Part shown: positions 25,495 through 35,073 of the stretch, piece after piece
Position numbering within the stretch: the first letter of the stretch is position 1
How the letters are laid out: each line of letters opens with the position of its first letter
Assembly: GCF_900230185.1 (NCBI RefSeq)
Contig: NZ_OCSR01000001.1
Location: forward strand, 3,720,001-3,784,000
Direction: 5' to 3'
Origin: Burkholderia sp. OK233
GTDB lineage: Bacteria > Pseudomonadota > Gammaproteobacteria > Burkholderiales > Burkholderiaceae
Length of the DNA: 64,000 nt
Made by a program: the position numbers and the translations under genes
Notes under the pieces: model-generated
The model's input: the letters and a program-made list of their open reading frames with translations, nothing else
The model's database searches: none
Told to the model about the DNA's origin: nothing

Positions 25495-27186
25495 TCACCA
25501 GGCGTTGACCACCGTCCGCGCGGGCGGTGCGGTGTCGTCGGGCGGAAGGGCTTCGGTGCGGTCGCGGCCGCCCGTCTTTGCTGCGTAAAGCGCCGTGTCG
25601 GCGCGGCTCATGATGCGCTCGGGCAGATCGTCGGACGAGAGTTCGGTGATGCCGATGCTCACGCTCAAGCCCACCGAGACCGGCAACTTCGGCGAAGGAA
25701 TTGCCTTCAGACGCAGGCGCAAGCGTTCGACGACTTCGCGACCGCCGGCCAGATCCGTGGCCGGCAGCAGCAAGCCGAACTCTTCGCCGCCCAACCGGCC
25801 GATCGCATCGGTGCCGCGCAGCTCGGCGCGGCAGGTGTCGACGAAGTGTTCGAGCGCGCGGTCGCCGGCGGCGTGGCCGAAGCGGTCGTTGATCTGCTTG
25901 AAGTGGTCGAGGTCGGCGATCGCCATGCACAGCGGCTCATTGGCCGCATGCGCGCGTTCGATCTCGTGGCGCAGCAGGTCGAGGAAGTAGCGCCGCGACA
26001 GCGCGCCGGTCAGCGCATCGTGGCGCGCCTCAGCCGAGAGCAGCGTGTTGGCCGATTGCAATTGTTCTGCAAGGTCGCGCGTGGCGCGATGGTGGCGCCG
26101 CTCGCGCACGTACGACACGGTGATGACCCACGCGAGCGCGACGGTGCCGGCCAGCGTCAGAAACACCAGCAGATGGTCGCGCTTGTGATTGCGCAGCAGT
26201 TCGGGCCAGGCCGCGAGCGGATCGACCAGATGCGCCGACAGCCCGGAGTTCAGGCCGCCGCGTGCCTGGTACAGCGATGGCGCCGGCTGCTCGCTCATGC
26301 CGAACAACTGTTCGGCGACACTTGCGGGCACCCAGGGCGCCTGTTCGCACACCCGCGTGTCGACCTGAATCTGGATGTCGGGGAGGATTTCGCGGCGATA
26401 GATGGTCAGGCGCTCGGCGGCGCGCATCTGTGTAACGTGCGAGTTCGGCAGCGCGTGGCCTTCGAGTGCGCTGTTGTGCGCCATGATGATGACGCCGTTT
26501 TCATCGGCGACGAAGGTGCCGGCATGCGCGACCCAGTGGCGCAGCCGCGCGATCCCCACCTTGGCCACCACCACACCCACCAGCAGACCGTCGGCGTACA
26601 CCGGCGCCGCGATGAAGATGCCCGGCTCGCCGCTCTGGCGGCCGACGCCATAAGCTTCCGAAAACGCGCCGAGCAGGGCATTCGTCAGGTAGCCTCGCAT
26701 GCGCATATCGGCGCCGACGAAGGAGTGCTCCGCGGCAAGCGGCCTGTTGACGGAGTTGCTCGAGGCGACGCAGATGCCGTTGGTGTTGACGAGCCAGACC
26801 TGGTCGAGCCCGGAGAAGCCTTGCGCGTCGTGCAGGAAATTGCTCACGGCGAGCATCTGCGGGTCTTTTAACAACGTGGCGCGCAGGGCGGGTTCCGCCG
26901 CTTCACCGTTCGCGGCATAATTCTGGGATTGCATCAGCGCGTGCTGGACAACGTCCATTTCGGCCATGGTTGCGGGGATGGCCCGAGACATCGCGAGGTC
27001 GCTGGCGATTACCTCCGCCATGTTGTCGACGATCGACGTGGACATCTGGCGTTGCGTGCGCAAAGCCGCGTCCAGCTCTTGCTGTACCATCCGGTCCGCG
27101 ACCATGCCGGCCACGAACCAGCAAACGAGCACGATCAGCACGAAGCTGATCGGTCCGGTTGCCTGGCGCAAGGTTGTCCTGTTCAT
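25495..27186 (-). CDS. Membrane diguanylate cyclase with periplasmic Cache-type sensor
   Basis: From ATG 27186 (MNRTTLRQATGPISFVLIVL), the protein has 563 residues. It has an N-terminal membrane helix, a large periplasmic region of about 290 residues with dCache-like features (MLAVSNFLHDAQGFSGLDQVWLVN), a second membrane helix near residue 320 and a GGDEF domain. The active site is GGEEF in IGRLGGEEFGLLLP, with an RxxD inhibitory site (RGTD) five residues before it. It is therefore predicted to be an active, product-inhibited c-di-GMP synthase. It is monocistronic and the ligand is unknown. Confidence 0.92.
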   Translation of the reverse strand: MNRTTLRQATGPISFVLIVLVCWFVAGMVADRMVQQELDAALRTQRQMSTSIVDNMAEVIASDLAMSRAIPATMAEMDVVQHALMQSQNYAANGEAAEPALRATLLKDPQMLAVSNFLHDAQGFSGLDQVWLVNTNGICVASSNSVNRPLAAEHSFVGADMRMRGYLTNALLGAFSEAYGVGRQSGEPGIFIAAPVYADGLLVGVVVAKVGIARLRHWVAHAGTFVADENGVIIMAHNSALEGHALPNSHVTQMRAAERLTIYRREILPDIQIQVDTRVCEQAPWVPASVAEQLFGMSEQPAPSLYQARGGLNSGLSAHLVDPLAAWPELLRNHKRDHLLVFLTLAGTVALAWVITVSYVRERRHHRATRDLAEQLQSANTLLSAEARHDALTGALSRRYFLDLLRHEIERAHAANEPLCMAIADLDHFKQINDRFGHAAGDRALEHFVDTCRAELRGTDAIGRLGGEEFGLLLPATDLAGGREVVERLRLRLKAIPSPKLPVSVGLSVSIGITELSSDDLPERIMSRADTALYAAKTGGRDRTEALPPDDTAPPARTVVNAW

Positions 27187-27899
27187 CGACCCTCTGATTC
27201 GTCTGGCTGTGACATGCAACTAGCTCATTCGTGGCAGCGCCCCGGCGCTGTTTCGCCCCTGTGGAAGCAGCTGGCGAAACGCCCTCGGTGTGGGCCGCGT
27301 TGTGGGCCGGCAAAACCGCAAAGAGGCGTGCCGTCTCTTGATTTTAACCGTCATGGGGCCTGACGCCACCGTTATTGCGGGAATGCGAAGTACATCCGCT
27401 TTGCCCATCAGGTTCTTAACGGCAGCGCATCAGCTTTCTGAATGGCTGAGCGGGTTTTCCAGGTGTTTGAAACCCGCTCCGCGCAGCAATCGCGATTGCC
27501 GGGAAAGTGGAGTAGATGGTTCGCTGTACATGCTTCACCGTCGCTGGCCGGAGGCGGTTGCCCGGGTGTTCGACGCTATTTGTTGCTATTTGCCGTGAAA
27601 GGTTGTGCCTGAAACATAGGATGGTGTAGTGTCGTGCCGTCCAAAACAAGGAAAGCCCGCCAGCCTTCGGGCGGCGCCTGCGGCGACAGGAGCCCGGCTT
27701 GACGGTTGCGGTCCTGGGCGGGGCTTGCCCACGGACGCGTCCGCCGCCGGTCCACGTGTCTCCAACGCTAACGATTTACCGCGCACATGCGTTTTGCCAT
27801 GCCTGATTTCCGCTGTCTGGACCGATCTACAGACTGCCGCGCCGAAGCCGCGGCCCCCTGCGTGCGTTTGAATACCTGTATGAATAGGGAGAGCGTCTG
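27187..27899. other. Long intergenic region before the ABC importer
   Basis: About 710 bases. I see no convincing coding region. Several GC-rich inverted repeats occur between 27640 and 27760, but I could not match any known riboswitch. The segment ends in GGGAGAG before the permease start. Confidence 0.4.
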
Positions 27900-29651
27900 A
27901 TGGATTTCAGCTTCAATCTGAAGCGCACCGCCAATGCCTCGGCATGGCGGGTGTTGCCCAATCGTTGGGACTTCGTCGCCTTTCCGCTGATCATCTGCAT
28001 CATCGCGATGGCGGCGATTGGCTTTCACGAGACGCTGGCGCCGATGTCGACGCTCAAGACTCAGGCGATCTCGCTCGACCCGTCGAATTTGCCCGAGTAC
28101 GCCATGCGCACCACACTGCGCATGCTGGCGGCGATGGTCGCCTCGCTGACCTTCACGCTGGTGTACGGCACGCTGGCTGCCAAGAGCCGCCGCGCCGGCA
28201 TGGTGCTGGTGCCGATTCTCGACATCCTGCAGTCGGTGCCGGTGCTTGGCTACATTTCGTTTACGGTCACGTTCTTCCTCGCGCTGTTCCCGGGCCGCGT
28301 GCTCGGCGCCGAGCTGGCGGCGATCTTCGCGATCTTTACGAGCCAGGCGTGGAACATGACGTTCAGCTTCTATCAGTCGCTGCGCACAGTGCCGCGCGAT
28401 CTGGACGAAGTTTCGCGCGGCTTTCATCTGACTTCATGGCAGCGCTTCTGGAAACTCGAAGTGCCGTTCTCGATGCCGGGCCTCATCTGGAACATGATGA
28501 TGTCGATGTCCGGCGGCTGGTTTTTCGTGGTCGCTTCCGAAGCCATCACGGTCGGCAACAATACGATCACGCTGCCGGGGATCGGCGCTTATCTCGCGCA
28601 GGCGATTTCGGATAAGAACCTGCACGCAATCGGCTGGGTGATTCTTGCCATGACGGTCGTGATTCTTGCGTACGACCAGTTCATGTTCCGCCCGCTCGTC
28701 GCGTGGGCCGATAAATTCCGCATGGAAACCACCAGCTCGGGCAATGCGCCGGAATCGTGGCTGCTCGACCTGATCCGCCGCACCCATCTGATTCACCGTC
28801 TGCTGGTGCCGCTTGGCTGGATGTTCGCCAAGGCTGCGCGCGTCAACTTTACGTTGCCTGCGTTTGGCGGCCCACGTTTCCAGATTCCGCAGCGCGAGAA
28901 GACTTCGCGCATCGGCGACATTGTCTGGGCGGCTGTGGTGCTGCTTGCCACGGTCTTTGTGGTGTACCGCGTGATCACGTATGTGCGAACCGGCGTGTCG
29001 CTCGACGAAGTCTGGCACGTGCTCGTACTGGGGCTCATCACGCTGCTGCGGGTGGTGGTGCTGATCGCGATTGCTTCGGTGATCTGGGTGCCGATCGGTG
29101 TGCTGATCGGCCTGCGGCCGGCGCTGGCCGAGAAGATGCAGCCGATTGCGCAGTTCCTCGCCGCGTTCCCGGCGAACCTGCTGTTCCCGGTGTTCGTCAT
29201 CGCCATCGTGCGCTTTCATCTGAACCCGGACATCTGGCTGTCGCCGCTGATCGTGCTTGGCACGCAGTGGTATATCCTCTTCAACGTGATTGCCGGTGCG
29301 AGTTCGTATCCGAACGACTACCGGGAAGCGGCCAAAAATTTCCACATCCGCGGCTGGCAATGGTGGCGCCAGATCATGCTGCCGGGCATTTTCCCTTATT
29401 ACGTGACTGGCGCAATCACCGCGTCGGGCGGCGCGTGGAACGCCAGCATCGTCGCTGAATTCGTCCAGTGGGGCGACACCAAGGTTGCCGCGCATGGCTT
29501 GGGCGCTTACATCGCGCAGACCACCGCAGCAGGCGATTATCCGAAGATCATTGTGGGCATCGCTGTGATGTCCCTGTTCGTGACCCTGTTCAACCGCCTG
29601 CTGTGGCGTCCGATGTTCGCCTACGCCGAAGCGAAGCTCCGGCTAGATTGA
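27900..29651 (+). CDS. Fused double ABC transporter permease (nitrate/sulfonate/taurine-type)
   Basis: The 583-residue protein contains two successive BPD_transp_1 domains. Each has membrane helices and an EAA loop: first around DLDEVSRGFHLTSWQRFWKLEVP (about residues 165-190), second around YREAAKNFHIRGWQWWRQIMLPG (near 475). A cytoplasmic linker of about 60 residues joins them. The ATPase gene follows after 19 bases, but no periplasmic binding protein is encoded nearby. The tandem fusion means one polypeptide supplies both halves of the channel. Related pairs are widespread in proteobacteria without a proven substrate. Confidence 0.9.
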   Translation: MDFSFNLKRTANASAWRVLPNRWDFVAFPLIICIIAMAAIGFHETLAPMSTLKTQAISLDPSNLPEYAMRTTLRMLAAMVASLTFTLVYGTLAAKSRRAGMVLVPILDILQSVPVLGYISFTVTFFLALFPGRVLGAELAAIFAIFTSQAWNMTFSFYQSLRTVPRDLDEVSRGFHLTSWQRFWKLEVPFSMPGLIWNMMMSMSGGWFFVVASEAITVGNNTITLPGIGAYLAQAISDKNLHAIGWVILAMTVVILAYDQFMFRPLVAWADKFRMETTSSGNAPESWLLDLIRRTHLIHRLLVPLGWMFAKAARVNFTLPAFGGPRFQIPQREKTSRIGDIVWAAVVLLATVFVVYRVITYVRTGVSLDEVWHVLVLGLITLLRVVVLIAIASVIWVPIGVLIGLRPALAEKMQPIAQFLAAFPANLLFPVFVIAIVRFHLNPDIWLSPLIVLGTQWYILFNVIAGASSYPNDYREAAKNFHIRGWQWWRQIMLPGIFPYYVTGAITASGGAWNASIVAEFVQWGDTKVAAHGLGAYIAQTTAAGDYPKIIVGIAVMSLFVTLFNRLLWRPMFAYAEAKLRLD

Positions 29652-29670
29652 GAATTAAAGGCTAAACGCG

Positions 29671-31017
29671 ATGCAAAATCCTAAAGCTGCTATGACCGCC
29701 GCGCCGATCCAGACCCCGCCGATGCCGCCGCGCCTCGGTGAGGAGATTCTGCGCGTCAAGGACGTGTGCCGCGGGTTCAACAAGTCGCAGGGCGAACTGC
29801 TCGTCCTCGACGACGCGAATCTGTCGTTGCGCGAAGGCGAGATCGTCGGGTTGCTGGGCCGCTCGGGCTCGGGCAAATCGACGCTGTTGCGCATCATTGC
29901 AGGTCTGATCGAGCCGACCGGCGGCGAAGTCACGTATATGGGCAAGCCACTCGACGGCCCGGCCAAGGGCGTGGCGATGGTGTTTCAGACCTTCGCGCTG
30001 TTCCCATGGCTGACCGTGCTGCAAAACGTGGAAGCGGGACTCGAAGCACAAGGCGTCGGCGCGAGTGATCGCCGTACGCGCGCGCTGGCGGCGATCGACC
30101 TGATCGGTCTCGACGGCTTCGAAAACGCGTATCCGCGCGAGTTGTCGGGTGGCATGCGTCAGCGCGTCGGCTTTGCGCGCGCGCTGGTGGTCGATCCCAC
30201 GCTGCTGCTGATGGACGAGCCGTTCTCCGCGCTCGACGTGCTGACCGCCGAAACGCTGCGTACCGACCTGCTCGACCTGTGGACGCAAGGCCGCATGCCG
30301 ATCAAGGCCGTGTTGATCGTCACGCACAACATCGAGGAAGCGGTGTTCATGTGCGACCGGATTCTGGTGCTGTCGTCCAATCCTGGCCGTGTGATCGCCG
30401 AGATCAAGGTGCCGTTCAAGCATCCGCGTAACCGTCTGGACCCGGCATTCCGCCGGCTGGTCGACGACATTTACGCGAAGATGACCGCGCGTCAGACGGA
30501 TGAAAAGACCAAGAAGGGCCTCGAGTTGCACAGCTGGCTGCCGCATGTGTCGACCAACCTGATGGCCGGTCTGATCGAAACGCTGGCCGCCGCGCCGTAC
30601 CACGGCCGTGCCGACATGCCGGAAATCGCCCGTTCGCTGCATCTGGAGGTGGACGATCTGTTCCCGGTCGCCGAAGTGCTGCAGCACCTGGGCTTCGCCG
30701 ACATCCGCGAAGGGGATATTTTCCTGACTCCGCCGGCGCGCGTGTTCTCTGAATTCGGCACCCAGGAGCGCAAGATGATGTTCGCGGAACATCTGCTGCG
30801 CCACGTGCCGCTCGCCGCGCGAATCAAGAAGGTGTTGAACGAACGGCCGGGGCATCGTGCGCCGCGCGTGCGTTTCGAGCAGGAGCTGGAGGATTTTCTG
30901 TCGGACAGCGCTGCGGAAGAGACGCTCGACGCAGTGATCAACTGGGGCCGTTATGGCGAGATCTTCTCGTACAACGACCAGACGGAAATTTTCAGTCTGG
31001 AAGACGTGGAGTCCTAA
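29671..31017 (+). CDS. ABC transporter ATP-binding protein with C-terminal AAA-associated domain
   Basis: The first 270 residues are a TauB/SsuB/NrtD-class ATPase with Walker A GRSGSGKST, signature LSGGMRQR, Walker B LLLMDEPFSALD and switch His in VTHNIEEAVFMCD. The last 170 residues, from about residue 290, form a separate domain that I assign to AAA_assoc_C. It contains LIETLAAAPYHGRADMPEIA and a winged-helix-like part (SLHLEVDDLFPVAEVLQHLGFADI). This tail may sense substrate or regulate activity (inference). It forms an operon with the fused permease, followed by a strong terminator. Confidence 0.9.
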   Translation: MQNPKAAMTAAPIQTPPMPPRLGEEILRVKDVCRGFNKSQGELLVLDDANLSLREGEIVGLLGRSGSGKSTLLRIIAGLIEPTGGEVTYMGKPLDGPAKGVAMVFQTFALFPWLTVLQNVEAGLEAQGVGASDRRTRALAAIDLIGLDGFENAYPRELSGGMRQRVGFARALVVDPTLLLMDEPFSALDVLTAETLRTDLLDLWTQGRMPIKAVLIVTHNIEEAVFMCDRILVLSSNPGRVIAEIKVPFKHPRNRLDPAFRRLVDDIYAKMTARQTDEKTKKGLELHSWLPHVSTNLMAGLIETLAAAPYHGRADMPEIARSLHLEVDDLFPVAEVLQHLGFADIREGDIFLTPPARVFSEFGTQERKMMFAEHLLRHVPLAARIKKVLNERPGHRAPRVRFEQELEDFLSDSAAEETLDAVINWGRYGEIFSYNDQTEIFSLEDVES

Positions 31018-31048
31018 ACCCGGTTGAGTCGATTAAGACGCTTCAGGC

Positions 31049-31084
31049 AAAAAAGCGGCAGGGGAGACCCTGCCGCTTTTTTTA
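31049..31084 (+). terminator. Terminator of the ABC importer operon
   Basis: AAGCGGCAGGG pairs with CCCTGCCGCTT, followed by a T run. A preceding A run lets it serve the convergent lipoprotein genes too. Confidence 0.85.
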
Positions 31085-31702
31085 TTGCAGAGCGCCCCAG
31101 CGCTCGACTGCCGGTTCCGCCGACGCCCACTTCCAGCCTTTGTCCTGCCGGCACGCGCTCGCCGTGTACCAGTCTTCGTGGGCGTTCGGGCCGTCGCCGT
31201 CCTGAACCGAGAACACGAAATCCTTGCACAGCGCGAGCGCCGAACTGAACGCGCGCGTCACGCGCACCTGGCCGTGGCCGTTCTCGATCGGCAGCGTGTG
31301 CTTGACCGCCCAGGGCCGCGTCTCGCCGACCGGCATGGCACCCGCCAACGCGGCGATCAAGTTCTGCTGATCGGTGTGCATGGTGCGCATGTAGCGGCCG
31401 ACGGCTTCGTCGGTCGCGGCCTGCACGGCGATACCGACGCCGATGCCGACTGCCGGATTGGAAGTCACGAGGCCTGACGCGACACCTGCCGCGGCGCCGC
31501 TCGCCGCGCCGACCGACGAGCAGCCGCTCGTCAGCAGGCTGGCGCCGACGCAGAGCGCTCCGGCCAGCACGAGCCGCAGCCGGTTGCCGGACAGCGCCGC
31601 CGCAGGCGTGCGCGGAATCAGGGCAGTACGCGCGCCGTCGATCAGCCGCTGCTCAGGCAGCGCGTGTTCTTTCCAGGGACGTGGAAGCCTCAACGCCTTC
31701 AT
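31082..31702 (-). CDS. Predicted lipoprotein, second of a tandem paralogous pair
   Basis: From ATG 31702 the product has 206 residues. Its unusually long charged N-terminus (about 45 residues) precedes a hydrophobic segment with a lipobox (LLTSGCSS). A Gly/Ala-rich segment (VGAASGAAAGVASGLVTSNPAVGIGVGIAVQAA) and a C-terminal domain ending WKWASAEPAVERWGALQ follow. Its C-terminal half is clearly paralogous to the gene upstream, which it overlaps by 4 bases. Both are probably outer-membrane lipoproteins made from one message. Function unknown. Confidence 0.78.
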   Translation of the reverse strand: MKALRLPRPWKEHALPEQRLIDGARTALIPRTPAAALSGNRLRLVLAGALCVGASLLTSGCSSVGAASGAAAGVASGLVTSNPAVGIGVGIAVQAATDEAVGRYMRTMHTDQQNLIAALAGAMPVGETRPWAVKHTLPIENGHGQVRVTRAFSSALALCKDFVFSVQDGDGPNAHEDWYTASACRQDKGWKWASAEPAVERWGALQ

Positions 31703-32295
31703 TGCAGCGCGCCCCAACGTTCGGTAGCGGGTTCGGCCGACGCCCATTTCCAGTTGTCGCCGTCGCGGCAGATCGACGCGACGTAGAACGCGCTGCTCGC
31801 CGGCACATTCTTGGTAGCGGTCTGATCGACCGAGAAGACGATTTCCTTGCAGTCGAGCGCGCCGGCGCTGATCGTGCGGCTGACGGTGACGCGGCCGTGT
31901 TCGTCGTCTTCGATCGGCACCGAGTGGGTCACGCTCCACGGTGCGATTGCGCCGACGTCGAGCGGCCCGGCGATTTGGGCGATGCCGTCCTGCGTATTCT
32001 TGTGGACCACGCGTTGCGAATACTGCACGCCGGCTCGAGCCGCGGCCAGCGCGCCGAGACCGATGCCGGTAGCGACTGCCGCATTGCTGGTGACCTTGGC
32101 CGCGAGCGCTGCGCCCGCGATACCGGCGCCGGCGGTGGCGCCTTCCGAATAGAGCGAACTACAGCCGCTCAACGCCGACGTGATCGCTACTGCCAACGCG
32201 ACAAGCGCCGTTGTATTCGGACGTCCGCGTTTGGCTGCGTTGGACGCTTTGGCTGTTCGTTTCGCCCATTCGACCCACACCATACTTTTTTGCAT
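31699..32295 (-). CDS. Predicted lipoprotein, first of a tandem paralogous pair
   Basis: The 198-residue protein has a long basic N-terminus, a hydrophobic signal with lipobox (TSALSGCSS), and a Gly/Ala block (EGATAGAGIAGAALAAKVTSN). Its conserved tail (DCKEIVFSVDQ, then NWKWASAEPATERWGALQ) is nearly the same as that of the downstream paralogue. The signal core begins about 28 residues in, so an internal start is possible, but no ATG closer to the signal is apparent. Translationally coupled to the downstream gene. Function unknown. Confidence 0.78.
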   Translation of the reverse strand: MQKSMVWVEWAKRTAKASNAAKRGRPNTTALVALAVAITSALSGCSSLYSEGATAGAGIAGAALAAKVTSNAAVATGIGLGALAAARAGVQYSQRVVHKNTQDGIAQIAGPLDVGAIAPWSVTHSVPIEDDEHGRVTVSRTISAGALDCKEIVFSVDQTATKNVPASSAFYVASICRDGDNWKWASAEPATERWGALQ

Positions 32296-32686
32296 TTCCC
32301 TGTCTCTGCTCCTGCAAGTGCCTTTCGCTTACGCACCGTTCACACATGTGTTTCGCGTGTGTCGACGGTGCTTGAGCGAAAAGCACGTCTTCCTTATCGT
32401 TGCGCCGTGCGCTGCCGCATTTTGCAGGATGCCATTTGTAATTGGCAGTGGGAAAGTGCAAGCAATTGCAAAAGATGGTGCGAGTCAGATCGGTTTCTGG
32501 TGAGAAGAGGCCGATTTGATTGGTGGTGCGAAGGGATTAATTATGAGATGACAGGTGCGCAAAAAGGGCTGTTTCAGCAGAGCGAGGAATGCACGGCAAG
32601 CGCACAAGGAGCGTGCAAAAAGTAGACGGCAAGCGTACAGAAAACACCTGCTCACGCGAACGAACCGCGTGAGCGCCTGGCACGGC
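32296..32686. other. Intergenic region
   Basis: No gene seen. It holds the leader of the lipoprotein pair on the minus strand and the short trailer of the sigma-54 activator gene. Base composition is lower in GC than its neighbours in 32400-32600. Confidence 0.35.
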
Positions 32687-33748
32687 TTATTGCTCGGTTT
32701 CTTCGTCCGAGCCTTCGTCACCGCCGTACACGCTCAGGCGGTTGTACAGCGTTTTCAGACTCACGCCGAGCGCTTTGGCGGCGCGTCGTTTGTCGCCGCC
32801 GCAATACTTGAGCGTGCCGAGAATGATCTGCTTTTGAGCATCGGCGAGTGGCGTGCCGATCCACACGCTCATCGCATCGCCCTGCGTCACGGGCTTTTTC
32901 ACGCGCGATGCGAGATGCGGATGCGGCAGTTCGACCGTCTTCTCCGCGAGAATGAACGCGCGATACACCGCGTTCTTCAACTCGCGCACGTTGCCCGGCC
33001 ACGACCAGGTCCGCAGTGTTTCCATCGACCGTTTGCTGAAGCTCTTGCTCGCGCTTTCCTGCTGATTCAGCAAGGCAAGGAAGTGTTGCGCGAGCAGTTC
33101 GCGATCGTTTTCACGCTCGCGCAACGGCGGCGCGCGCAACGGGAAAACCGCGAGCCGGTACATCAGGTCTTCACGCAGACCGTTTTCCTTCACCGCTACC
33201 GCGGGGTCGCGATTCGTCGCCGCGATCACGCGTACGTCACCACTAATCAGTTCGTTGCCACCGACCCGAAAGAACGTGCCGGTCTCGAGCGCGCGCAAGA
33301 GTTTGACCTGGCGCACCGGTGCCATTTCGGTGATTTCGTCGAGAAACAGCGTGCCGCCGTTCGCATGTTCGAAGTAGCCGACGCGGCCCTGGACCGCGCC
33401 GGTGAAGCTGCCTTTCTCGTGGCCGAACAATTCGGCTTCGATGAGTTCGTCCGGAATCGCGCCGCAGTTCACGGCGACGAATGGTGCGTCCTTGCGGCTG
33501 CTTTGATCGTGAATCGTGCGGGCGATCAGTTCCTTGCCCGTGCCGGATTCGCCGATGATCAGCGCGGTCGCGTCGGTGCTGGCGACGCGTTCGATCTGTT
33601 CGTACAGATCGAGCATCACCGGCGACGAGCCATATAGCAGCCCGTACGATTTCAGTCCCGCGATGCCGTCCGCGACGCGCTGCTTCGCCTGAGCCGAAGC
33701 ATTGCCGCCGGCGGAGACGGTGGGCGAGTCCAGCTCGATTGACGCCAT
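32687..33748 (-). CDS. Sigma-54 dependent transcriptional activator without receiver domain
   Basis: From ATG 33748 the protein has 353 residues. A short N-terminus without a sensory domain is followed by an AAA+ domain with Walker A GESGTGKE, the sigma-54 contact loop GSFTGA and Walker B GTLFLDEITEM. A Fis-type helix-turn-helix (RRAAKALGVSLKTLYNRLSVYG) ends the protein. Lack of a receiver implies control by expression level or partner proteins, as in PspF. It resembles the activator at 35074 in its AAA+ core and especially in the HTH, so the two may share promoters. Confidence 0.92.
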   Translation of the reverse strand: MASIELDSPTVSAGGNASAQAKQRVADGIAGLKSYGLLYGSSPVMLDLYEQIERVASTDATALIIGESGTGKELIARTIHDQSSRKDAPFVAVNCGAIPDELIEAELFGHEKGSFTGAVQGRVGYFEHANGGTLFLDEITEMAPVRQVKLLRALETGTFFRVGGNELISGDVRVIAATNRDPAVAVKENGLREDLMYRLAVFPLRAPPLRERENDRELLAQHFLALLNQQESASKSFSKRSMETLRTWSWPGNVRELKNAVYRAFILAEKTVELPHPHLASRVKKPVTQGDAMSVWIGTPLADAQKQIILGTLKYCGGDKRRAAKALGVSLKTLYNRLSVYGGDEGSDEETEQ

Positions 33749-34110
33749 AAACGGGGAGTCCTGTGCAAATGGGGTTCGGTGTTGCGGCGCGCAGGCCTTG
33801 GGCAAGACGGACCCGTGCGGCCACTATCTCACAGAAATTCGATTTAACCACTTTGACGCCGCTTCCGGCAATCCATGTGACGGTCGGCGAAATAGGCCGG
33901 CGCATGCCCGGTCGAAAGTGCCTGAGGCCATGCCAGTACCCAATGAGAACGGCAAAGTTACCGGGCACGGAGTTTGCGCCGTGTATCCGACATACGTGTG
34001 CTTTTGAGAGATTCTGTTCGAAGCGCGCCGGCGGCGGATGCGGCTCTCCGATTGTCCGCGACGTGCCGGAAACAAGATGCAAACGCCGAATTCAGACATG
34101 GGAGTGAATG
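33749..34110. other. Divergent intergenic region
   Basis: About 360 bases between the activator gene (minus) and the DUF883 gene (plus). No coding sequence is seen, and a sigma-54 promoter (GG-N10-GC) could not be assigned with confidence. Confidence 0.35.
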
Positions 34111-34428
34111 ATGACGGACACCACGCAACAGCTTGCACTCGGCAGGCAGAAGATTGTCGATGATCTGAGAGTGCTGCTGGTGGACTCGGAAGAGATGCTG
34201 CGGCTTGCCGCCAACGTGCCGGGCGAAGGCGTCGATGCGCTGCGCGAACGGCTGGGCGCGCATGTCGAAACGCTGCAATCGGCGCTCGGCGATGCGCAGC
34301 ACACCGCGCAACAGCGCTACCGGGCCGCGGCCGTCAATACTGAGCGCTATGTGCGGCGCAACCCGTGGCGCTCGATCGGCATTGCCGCGGGCGCCGGCTT
34401 CCTGCTTGGCGTCCTCAGCACGCGCTAA
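34111..34428 (+). CDS. DUF883 (ElaB/YqjD-type) ribosome- and membrane-associated protein
   Basis: The 105-residue protein has an amphipathic helical body (LALGRQKIVDDLRVLLVDSEEML) and a C-terminal membrane anchor (WRSIGIAAGAGFLLGVLSTR). This is the signature of the YqjD/ElaB family, which tethers ribosomes to the inner membrane in stationary phase in E. coli. Two ATGs are adjacent, and the second (34111) has the better distance from GGAG. It is followed by a small membrane protein gene, probably one unit. Confidence 0.88.
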   Translation: MTDTTQQLALGRQKIVDDLRVLLVDSEEMLRLAANVPGEGVDALRERLGAHVETLQSALGDAQHTAQQRYRAAAVNTERYVRRNPWRSIGIAAGAGFLLGVLSTR

Positions 34429-34478
34429 TGCGCAGTGCCCGACGCCGATCCGCTTGACGATAACAAGGAGAGTTCACG

Positions 34479-34760
34479 ATGGCACGACCTAAAATTGGCA
34501 TCTTCGGCGCGCTGGTGGCCCTCGGCGGGTTTCTGGCTGTGCGCCATATGCAGCGGAACCGTGCCGCGCAGGCTCAGGCGGCGCGCGAACTGAGCCGCTG
34601 GGAAGGCGAGGGCGGCACGGTGGCGACGCCGCCGGCTGCGCCGTCCGGCAGCGTGACGGCGGCGAGTACCGGTCCGTCTACGCCAGACACCGCGCATGGC
34701 GCAAATGGCTCAGCGCATCCAAATGGCAAAGACGGCGCATGGCCGTTTCCGCGCAGTTGA
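34479..34760 (+). CDS. Small predicted membrane protein
   Basis: The 93-residue product starts 50 bases after the DUF883 gene behind an AAGGAGA motif. It has one N-terminal hydrophobic segment (IGIFGALVALGGFLAV), a basic region (RHMQRNRAAQ) and a low-complexity Ala/Pro/Ser/Gly tail. The layout suggests an inner-membrane protein with cytoplasmic or periplasmic tail. I do not recognise a family. Its closeness to the DUF883 gene suggests a shared role in envelope adaptation. Confidence 0.68.
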   Translation: MARPKIGIFGALVALGGFLAVRHMQRNRAAQAQAARELSRWEGEGGTVATPPAAPSGSVTAASTGPSTPDTAHGANGSAHPNGKDGAWPFPRS

Positions 34761-35073
34761 GGGTCAAAAACAGGACCTTACGTGCGCTGCCGTGCCTGCG
34801 AGCAGCTTCCGCAAGTGGCACCTGGCGCACATTACAAACTTGTCTCGATAAAGCCGTATAATAGGTTTACAGACAACAATGCCGCACTTCCCTCGGTGTT
34901 TTTCCTATTGATTGTTGCGGTATTGAATCAAGTCAGGGACCCGGCGCTGCTGCGAAATGTTAGCGTGTGCTCACATCCGGGCGCACCCGCGACGCGACGG
35001 CAAGCTGTCGGCCGGCTTCCCACCATGCGGTTTTGCATGTCCCCCATTCACGCTTTCGGGCTTTCGAGACGCG
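34761..35073. other. Intergenic region before the sigma-54 response regulator
   Basis: Holds a -10-like TATAAT at 34857-34862 without a well-placed -35 box. No gene or terminator is clear. Confidence 0.35.

Noticed and set aside
27187..27899. Known riboswitch (guanidine, manganese or similar) before the ABC importer
   Set aside because: Conserved core sequences of these classes could not be found by eye.
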